From Grifola frondosa (taxonomy: Eukaryota > Basidiomycota > Agaricomycetes > Polyporales > Grifolaceae): a DNA stretch of 64,000 bases. The stretch is from assembly GCA_001683735.1 (NCBI GenBank), contig LUGG01000007.1, positions 186,001 through 250,000 of the forward strand, written 5' to 3'. This document shows positions 60,492-64,000 of the stretch, piece by piece. The notes under the pieces are model-generated. The model did no database searches. It was not told the origin of the DNA and saw only the letters and a program-made list of their open reading frames with translations. The stretch's first letter is position 1; every line of letters begins with the position of its first letter. The translations under genes were made by a program, and so were the position numbers.

Positions 60492-61090
60492 TTACGGTTT
60501 CCCGAACACGAGCTTACCCGTACAGGCGCTCGCACTGCTCCTGTCAATTTCGACACCCACGAGGCACGTCTTCTCACCGAGCCAGTCGATGCGCCGCACG
60601 CCGCCTTCCCAGCCGCCGCCCATGCGTGTGCACCGTCGCTCGTACGCACGCGTCACCTTCTGCTGCGCTCTGCTCCCGTGCCCAAGGGCCCCCCATTCTT
60701 CCTGTGTGATACGCGTGAGCAGTGTGGTATGCACTGCGTACAACAAGTCCAGATTTGTGATCACACCACCTCCAGACCGCCCTCGGCCCAATGCGAGGGA
60801 GTCAAATGCGACGCCTGGGCGCTTAGAATTCGACTGTGAATTCGACTGGGAACCGCCCACCACGACTGACCAAGGAAACTTGTCACAGCGTAGGACAAGC
60901 CGGGACCGGTAGTATTTGGTGGATCTGTCGCTGGTTGAGAGAGTGTATGTGCGGGAATGGCAGAGCGCGTCTCTCGGTCGAGGATGGTACGTGCAGATGG
61001 TGTGAGCATTACGTCGTATGCGATAGGTGCACGGTGAATGCGGGTGCACGCAAAGAGAGGATGCATGCGGAGAGCTGCAATGCTCGTCGA
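60492..61090 (-). pseudogene. DUF6699 domain module, one frameshift
   Basis: DUF6699 is a fungal domain of unknown function. The first part (about 61,065-60,910) reads MHPLFACTRIHRAPIAYDV and HTLSQPATDPPNTTG. One base is then lost near 60,903 and the frame continues as LVLRCDKFPWSVVVGG, VTNLDLLYAVHTTLLTRITQ, KVTRAYERRCTRMGGGWEGG and VRRIDWLGEKTCLVGVEI, to the stop at 60,492. These are hallmark DUF6699 blocks. The upstream frame is open without interruption into the linker of the P2 gene (to 61,432), so the module may be the C-terminal part of P2 rather than a separate gene. Confidence 0.65.
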
Positions 61091-62984
61091 GGTATGGTGA
61101 AGAACGCGAGTGGATCCACCATATTTAGACCGATACCACGTACTAATTTCCTCCTTGAGACTAAGTTTAGGCCTGGAAGTGGATCCCGAGGATAGTGATG
61201 ATGGATTACGGCCGGTAGTGGAAGTGGACCGTACGCCTGACTTTGAGTCATCAACTTCTGCACGAGACGTCGAGCAATATCCACTGTCAGTTGAGATAGC
61301 GGTTGAGGAGACCGTGGGAGGCCGCGATACATCTTTGGGGGTAAGAATGACCAAGAGCCAGTTTGTATGAAACGATGGTTTCCAGAAGATTGGCGTCGAG
61401 CAGACCGCTTCCCTGTTCAATTGCATGAGCATGATAAAAGACGAATAACGAGTGAAATACCTTTCCGGTTGTCGGCAGATGGTGTATGGTGATCAGTAGG
61501 ACATGATATCTCATGTTTGAATACGGTGGTTTCCATTGAACGTACAATGTTCGACGAGATAGTTCCCACTAATAACAGTTGAGAATTATACAGTGATGTG
61601 ATTAACTGTGCGTACCTCCATGCTTATCTATTTCTATCTCAGGAGCAATGCGCTCCAGCATCGCGGGTATATCAATGGGAATATCTTCATCCTATTATCT
61701 CGCAGTCTTCATAAAGCGGACAGACCCAGAACAAACAAACGGACACACCTTGCATATCGATATGAAATCTGAATCAGATGCAATGGCCATGCTTGCTTCT
61801 GAATGCTATTGGAATATATTATTATTCAAAGCATGTGCATATATATGAAGTCGAGAACGCACACCGAGAATGTAATCCAGCAAGTAGTTGACTGGGTCGT
61901 ACATCTTCGGATCGATTTAAGTGAGACCCTTTGCCAGCATAAGCAGGTGAACGCACCTTATTACAAACAGGAACCTCCTCGAAACTGTCATCACTTGAAC
62001 TAATACTCGCGGGGGAATCCTTGTCATTGTCATCGTCTGAACGCGGTTGTTCGTGAGTTCCGGCTGCGGCTTCGATAATCTTTGGCGCCCGAAATCGTCG
62101 CGTCTTCAATTTGTAGTAGTTGAGAAATATGCACTGGTCAAAGTTCGATTTCTCGGATGCCGACGCAGGTGTATCATCACCCGCAGAATTGTTAGCAGCC
62201 ACAGATATGCTGGAATCAGGACAGATGCTCAATGCTTTCGGAGGGCCAGGTCGGTATTGTACGGACATCGAGACGCTGTGGGACATAGAAAGAGAAGCAT
62301 TCGCCGATGCGGAGGGACCGACTGTTCCGGTGAATGACAGCTCTCCTTCGCGGCTACTGCTCGTGTATTCCGCAATGAGCAGCCATTCCGCAGTCTTGAC
62401 GTGACCGGACACGAATATGAGGTCCTCCTCCTGCTTTTCTAGGCCCATGACGTCTCTTGCAAAGGTAAACCAGTGAGAGTGTTGCAAGCGCATATAGTCC
62501 TTGATGGATTGTCCGCAGTGGATGGCCACTGCGTGGCCTGGCTGACTTAGCCGTAACAGCGCTCCATGCTCGTTGGAACACTTGTATCGAAATTGTAAGC
62601 CGGCCGACACTATCGTCTGCCTACACGATATTAGATTTATTACAGTGTAGATTAATATTACTCACGCTGTTGCTCCTACACTAACGTCCACAGGAGTGAT
62701 GCTTTCACTGCGTAATTCGTCCTGCTTCACTGCATCCGGACAACTTCTCTTGAAATTGTGAGGTACTTCAAAACATTCGAAAGGTTCCGGGACTCCGTAG
62801 CGTTTGTTGACCTTGTGGTCATCCGGTAGCATCGTATTGAAGAGACCGTAGAATCTACCCTTTTCGATATAGCCAACGTCGCCGATAGAGATCTCCCCGG
62901 AGTCTCCAGGTTCGGGAAACCACAAGGGAAGGCCATGACCGAAATGGAAGAGTTGTTCCGCATAGACATCCAGGCTTTCATCAT
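61090..62984 (-). pseudogene. N-module gene P2, tandem paralogue of P1
   Basis: P2 has the same order as P1: HGLPLWFPEP, SIGDVGYIEKGRFYGLFNTM, FRYKCSNEHGALLRL, FVSGHVKTAEWLLIAEY, FDQCIFLNYYKLKTRRFRAP, MYDPVNYLLDYIL, SDSDFISICK, IPAMLERIAPEIEID, then a linker with STAISTDSGYCS. The family ATG (62,981 or 62,984) is followed within five codons by a one-base loss (about 62,968), so the normal start no longer joins the frame; an alternative upstream frame is open to 63,018. The GT..AG introns match those of P1 in position. Its linker runs open into the DUF6699 module. Function unknown; P1 and P2 arose by tandem duplication. Confidence 0.65.
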
Positions 62985-63047
62985 AGTGAAGGATGAAGTG
63001 AGTGCGGTAGACAAGCAAGACGGAACAGACGACCGCGTTTATAGAGA

Positions 63048-63488
63048 CTACATGATATGGTCACAGCCATCATGGCAGTGCTTCCTGATGAAATTGAATG
63101 AGGAACCGAAGCTTGGCTTATTGAGGAAGTCTGTGTCAAGAGCTAAGTATCTCGCAAGGGTACTCTGGTTGACAGCCCAGAGGCGACGAATGATAATTAT
63201 TCCATTCAAAATGACTGTTGCGTACAAGGTCAGTAAGTAAAACACTGCTGGAACGATATCTATTGCACCTTCGTGATGCACGAATGCATGACCTCGAGGC
63301 AAAGGCTTGTCGCCATCATTTGATAATAGCCATGCCTCTCCAGCGCCGTTCACATACCGTTCAACGTGTGCAGTCAGGCTGTCCTGATACGTAAGCACTG
63401 CTAGCGTGTCCAGAAGACGAATAGAAAAAACCAAGTATATGCGTGCTAGTGGCGGTATGTAGAGAAGCACGCCCAGCCGAGCGCTCAA
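63048..63488 (-). CDS. Hypothetical protein with two hydrophobic segments
   Basis: A continuous frame of 146 codons has a hydrophobic stretch near the start (LLYIPPLARIYLVFSIRLLD) and another later (VPAVFYLLTLYATVILNGII). Between them lies a polar part with RYVNGAGEAWLLSNDGDK. It could be a small membrane protein or an exon of one. No family is recognised and the start is unproven. Confidence 0.35.
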   Translation of the reverse strand: MSARLGVLLYIPPLARIYLVFSIRLLDTLAVLTYQDSLTAHVERYVNGAGEAWLLSNDGDKPLPRGHAFVHHEGAIDIVPAVFYLLTLYATVILNGIIIIRRLWAVNQSTLARYLALDTDFLNKPSFGSSFNFIRKHCHDGCDHIM

Positions 63489-64000
63489 GCAAACGAGCGC
63501 CCATCAACAGCAATCAACAACTTGAATCTTTGATAGACGACCAGAAAGTTGCAAACCACGCAGCCATGAAGTCATCAAGGCTGCATATATTCTGTTGCGC
63601 AAGGCAGCTGCTAAAGTGGAAGCCTGATAGACAATACCCCACCCAGGTGCACACCACGGCTACACCCATAAAAGCTCAATTCCTCATTCATTGACATCGA
63701 CATGGCGTTCAAGCATCTTAGTTTAGCGGGAAGCACTATGAGTTTTCTATCTTTCCGGCTCGAATCTTGCTGGTACAAAGTTTTGAAGTATTATATCCAA
63801 TTCCCAGAATCCGGAATGAACAGTCTCTTCGCTGCAGTCCGTAACGTGATAGCTGTAGACGCGCAGCTATCCACGTATTCGGAGGGGGTTTGCACAGCAC
63901 GGAATCGATTCATAGAGCAGTTGAGTGACCGAATGTCGCTGTGAACAAATCCGTATCATTGATTTTATAAAACTCATGCTCAACTGAATCACATACCAAC
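63489..64000. other. Right window edge, no supported gene
   Basis: A plus-strand frame at 63,702-63,944 begins with ATG after a TATA-like stretch and could be a first exon continuing out of the window. Nothing in it is recognised. Confidence 0.2.

Noticed and set aside
1..64000. tRNA or rRNA genes
   Set aside because: No convincing cloverleaf or rRNA core sequence was noticed by eye; a covariance-model scan would be needed to be sure.

Overview
The window reads as nuclear DNA of a mushroom-forming fungus (Basidiomycota, Agaricomycetes). The evidence is short GT..AG introns of about 45-70 nt splitting every recognisable gene, Plavaka-type and Ngaro-type transposons, F-box gene expansions, fragments resembling DUF6533-type membrane proteins, and DUF6698 and DUF6699 proteins. 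Family names come from recognising protein motifs by eye; no database search was run.

Layout. 1-5.3 kb: a decayed Plavaka (CMC) transposase on the minus strand, divergent from a DUF6698 gene on the plus strand. 6.9-30.6 kb: a head-to-tail array of about 5 kb units, each made of a promoter-side segment 'P', a long non-coding-looking segment 'R' and one minus-strand F-box/LRR-like gene. All three F-box copies (A, B, C) are broken. The array is interrupted by a complete 7.1 kb tyrosine-recombinase retrotransposon (16,533-23,638; split direct repeats A1/B1/A2/B2; gag, RT-RNase H, YR) and by a 941-bp inverted-repeat element inside F-box C. 30.6-34.4 kb: a membrane-protein fragment, an intact ATG12 gene and a truncated, frameshifted copy of a KIN1-type kinase. 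36.1-38.3 kb: a solitary P/R copy. 39.1-43.6 kb: an intact small secreted cysteine-rich protein and an intact 11-exon MetE-like gene. 45-51.2 kb: a broken F-box gene (D), a membrane-protein tail, an intact F-box gene (E) and an orphan exon pair. 51.8-53.9 kb: a cytochrome P450 with one frameshift. 56.4-63 kb: a truncated F-box gene (F) and two tandem paralogues that share an N-terminal module and linker but lead into different C-terminal modules, a tryptophan-rich module in one and DUF6699 in the other.

How it fits together. Single-copy genes (ATG12, MetE-like, the secreted protein, F-box E) can be spliced by eye with no frame break. Nearly every multicopy gene carries one or more single-base indels. 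This looks like a fast-decaying accessory region laced with a few maintained genes. The most unusual items are the P-R-F-box array with a near-identical DNA tract shared by two units, the extra ORF region between A2 and B2 of the Ngaro-like element, the element with hairpin ends, and the module-swapped paralogue pair at 57-63 kb.
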